This document shows positions 19,245 through 21,044 of a DNA stretch of 21,044 nt, piece by piece. Numbering within the stretch: the first letter of the stretch is position 1; each line of letters opens with the position of its first letter. Origin of the DNA: a virus; the IMG/VR virus record IMGVR_UViG_3300028734_000059, positions 1 through 21,044 of that record. One strand, given 5' to 3'. A model generated the notes under the pieces. It had not been told where the DNA came from. It did no database searches and worked only from the letters and a program-made list of their open reading frames with translations. A program made the position numbers and the translations under genes.

Positions 19245-20495
19245 ATGAGCGAACCGTTATCAATATCGCTTAACACCCCATTTTTTCAGGCCATAAAGGC
19301 GGCGCAAAACAGGGGCGTTGTTTTACCAGAATTATATTATTCTGCTGCGTATCAGGGCATTGCCCGCCAGCTGGCCTTCAGCATTGCCGGAATAACCAGC
19401 CTTGACCAGTTAACGGTCGTCAGGGATTCCCTAGCCGCCGCCCTGCAGAGTGGTGAATCCCTCGCTACCTGGCGTAAAAACATCCTTGAATCGGGCACGC
19501 TGGACTTGCCTAAATACCGGCTAAACACCATTTTCAGGACGAACATACAGTCAAATTACAATCGTGGGCGCTGGCAGCGCTTCGAAGCCGTAAAAGCCAC
19601 GCGGCCTTATTTGATGCTAGACGCGATAAATGACAATCGCGTCAGACCAGCCCACCTTGCCCTCGATGGCATTATCAGGCCGGTAGATGACCCCTTCTGG
19701 AATACCCACAGCCCAAGCTTAGGTTTCAATTGCCGATGTCGATTAATTTCGATGTCAGAAGCCCAAGCCAAAGCCCGCTCAGGCGATGGCAAAGGCTTAA
19801 ACAAGCCCATCGATCTTGAGGCTATGCAGCCAGATAAAGGCTGGGATTATAATCCGGGCAAGGAGCCGATGGAGGGGATTAAACGGGCGATAAACAACAA
19901 ACAATCGCAATGTAACGGGACATTTACAGCCTTGGCGGCAGGGGGAAAGAGCCGATATACTAAGCCTATTTGGTGCCATGGCGATGGGGAAAATATTTTA
20001 AATATGCTGTCAGTCGGCTTGGATATTCAAAAAGAAATGCCGCCACCTAAGCAAGTTGATTTTCAGGTATTCGACAAGGGCAAGGATGATCGTTTTTATT
20101 TAACCCAGTTCATGCAGCAGTTTGGAGCGGCTTATAATGAGCAGGTCATTGTTGAGGCTAAAACAGGTCTTCATCAATTATTAGTTTCTGATGAATTGTT
20201 TTCTAACCATAAAAGTGGCGATTCAAAAATAACCAAGCATGGGCGTGAACAATACGTACTGCATATCGCAGATACTATTCTTAACCCCGCTGAAATATGG
20301 TTAAAAACCGGTAAATATGAAGATAATGCGCTTTATTTTTTATCGCGCTTTTTGATTAAAAAAGACATCATGAATGTATTGGCCGTTTTTAGGCAAACAG
20401 GGAAGGTGTGGACAGGTTGGACGGGTTATCAAAACTTTCGTTCTGATTACTTTGAATCAAAGCGCGATGGTGCTTTAATTTATCGAAATGATTGA
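19245..20495 (+). CDS. MuF head-morphogenesis protein with C-terminal toxin-like nuclease domain
   Basis: 416 residues. The MuF/SPP1 gp7 domain covers about 50-175: FRTNIQSNYNRGRWQRF, RPAHLALDGIIRPVDDPFW and FNCRCRLISMSEAQ are its hallmarks. After a linker (about 180-280) comes a different domain, about 285-416: KITKHGREQYVLHIADTILN (329-348), PAEIW, then a stretch of strands ending in KRDGALIYRND. This resembles the PBECR class (barnase/EndoU/colicin-like nucleases) attached to phage MuF proteins, described as polymorphic toxins delivered with the virion. H332 and R334 are candidate active-site residues (inference). The DNA of this second domain is visibly more AT-rich than the MuF part, as if it was swapped in. 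Confidence 0.82.
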   Translation: MSEPLSISLNTPFFQAIKAAQNRGVVLPELYYSAAYQGIARQLAFSIAGITSLDQLTVVRDSLAAALQSGESLATWRKNILESGTLDLPKYRLNTIFRTNIQSNYNRGRWQRFEAVKATRPYLMLDAINDNRVRPAHLALDGIIRPVDDPFWNTHSPSLGFNCRCRLISMSEAQAKARSGDGKGLNKPIDLEAMQPDKGWDYNPGKEPMEGIKRAINNKQSQCNGTFTALAAGGKSRYTKPIWCHGDGENILNMLSVGLDIQKEMPPPKQVDFQVFDKGKDDRFYLTQFMQQFGAAYNEQVIVEAKTGLHQLLVSDELFSNHKSGDSKITKHGREQYVLHIADTILNPAEIWLKTGKYEDNALYFLSRFLIKKDIMNVLAVFRQTGKVWTGWTGYQNFRSDYFESKRDGALIYRND

Positions 20496-20589
20496 ATGTG
20501 CAATGCGCCTAGACATCTGGCGCACTGCCCGATTGGTTCCTGATCAGGTTGATGTCAACATCGTCGATCAATCGTTACGGGTTAAATAA
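20488..20589 (+). CDS. 33-residue ORF overlapping the end of the MuF-toxin gene
   Basis: This frame begins with an ATG eight bases before the end of the toxin gene and encodes 33 residues, MIECAMRLDIWRTARLVPDQ followed by VDVNIVDQSLRVK. It fills the 118-base gap before the gpG-like gene. It could be a tiny immunity or leader peptide, or the remnant of a sequence that followed MuF before the toxin domain arrived. No Shine-Dalgarno can be assigned; evidence is weak. Confidence 0.3.
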   Translation: MIECAMRLDIWRTARLVPDQVDVNIVDQSLRVK

Positions 20590-20613
20590 TAAATTGAAAA
20601 CAGCACATTGTCA

Positions 20614-21027
20614 ATGATCATCCAGATAGAAACCGCCGCCGTAGACCTCGCCTTACAGCAGTTAAGCCAGCGCCTGACGCACATGGAACCGGTTATGACC
20701 GACATCGGCGAACACGTCGCCAGTTTGGTAGACCTGACCTTTACCGATGCCGCAGACCCTTACGGCTCGCCTTGGTTGCCACTCAAAAAACCCCGTAAAG
20801 ATGGCAGTTCCAAACCCTTGAATGACACTGGACGGCTAAAAGGCTCCATCACCTCGAACGCCAGCGCCCTGGAAGCAATTATTGGTACTAACGTGGCCTA
20901 TGGCAAGTACCACCAGCTAGGCTTGGGCTCGCCCCAACGCGCCTTTTTGCCCACTCAAGAGGGCGGGCTTCCAGAGAGTTGGGAGCGTGAGGTATTGGAT
21001 ATTATTCACCGGTATCTGGTGACATAA
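20614..21027 (+). CDS. Phage virion morphogenesis protein (Mu gpG / Phage_tail_S type)
   Basis: 137 residues from the ATG at 20614; a TTG two codons earlier is an alternative. The family pattern: LQQLSQRLTHMEPVMTDIGE, then a long helix, FTDAADPYGSPWLPLKKPRK, then LNDTGRLKGSI and VAYGKYHQLGLGSPQRAFLP. These proteins complete the tail-head joint or tail end. It follows portal and MuF as in Mu-like head modules. The window ends 17 bases later, before the protease/scaffold and capsid genes expected next. Confidence 0.88.
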   Translation: MIIQIETAAVDLALQQLSQRLTHMEPVMTDIGEHVASLVDLTFTDAADPYGSPWLPLKKPRKDGSSKPLNDTGRLKGSITSNASALEAIIGTNVAYGKYHQLGLGSPQRAFLPTQEGGLPESWEREVLDIIHRYLVT

Positions 21028-21044
21028 TAAATAAATCACAGTAT

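Noticed and set aside
1-21044. CRISPR array, IS element or rRNA
   Set aside because: No regularly spaced direct repeats, no transposase gene and no rRNA sequence seen on either strand.

Overview
The window is a single temperate, tailed-phage genome segment of siphovirus or myovirus type. Nothing in it looks like host housekeeping DNA. The host is probably a gammaproteobacterium. That rests only on the style of the genes (Mu-like head genes, RecT/YqaJ recombination, BrnTA, a CCA-encoded tRNA-CAU end) and is a weak inference.

Layout. 1-1929 holds the end of a late operon: the C-terminal part of a tail protein, a tail-fibre-assembly-type protein and a LydA-like holin, closed by a strong terminator. 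1930-2222 is an attachment region with the 3' half of a tRNA-CAU gene and no 5' half. 2223-3209 is the tyrosine integrase. 3206-7706 is a leftward early operon: AlpA-type regulator, KilA-N protein, HTH protein, small ORFs, RecT annealase, YqaJ exonuclease, a hidden 45-aa membrane ORF and an exported protein. 7707-8900 is the immunity region: operator-controlled leftward promoter, terminator, coiled-coil protein, repressor, divergent promoters and Cro-like protein. 9031-12775 is the rightward early operon with two replication proteins, into which an oppositely oriented BrnTA toxin-antitoxin cassette is placed. 12769-14441 is a run of very small genes (three cysteine-rich proteins, a membrane protein, a DUF3846-like protein) ending in a RusA resolvase. 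14495-15734 carries a DNA-binding-type protein, an M15 endolysin and two mini membrane peptides. 15737-21027 begins the late operon: Mor-like activator, small and large terminase, DUF935 portal, MuF head protein fused to a toxin-like domain, and a gpG-like morphogenesis protein.

How it works together. Late genes lie on both sides of the tRNA fragment. The junction therefore reads as attP of a circular or concatenated phage genome, or the join of tandem prophages, rather than a host-prophage boundary. The lysogeny switch looks lambda-like in layout. Copies of ATACG-N4-CGTAT sit over a leftward promoter (two perfect copies) and over the repressor/cro region (one perfect, one near-perfect), and nowhere else that I found. 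The repressor has no autoprotease domain. Both switch genes are predicted to start at or within 2 nt of their transcription start.

Most interesting points: the operator network, the MuF-toxin fusion followed by a tiny overlapping ORF, the BrnTA cassette with its own palindromic operators, the attP junction, and several coding sequences short enough to be missed by ordinary annotation (7232-7369, 14868-14960, 15609-15734, 20488-20589).
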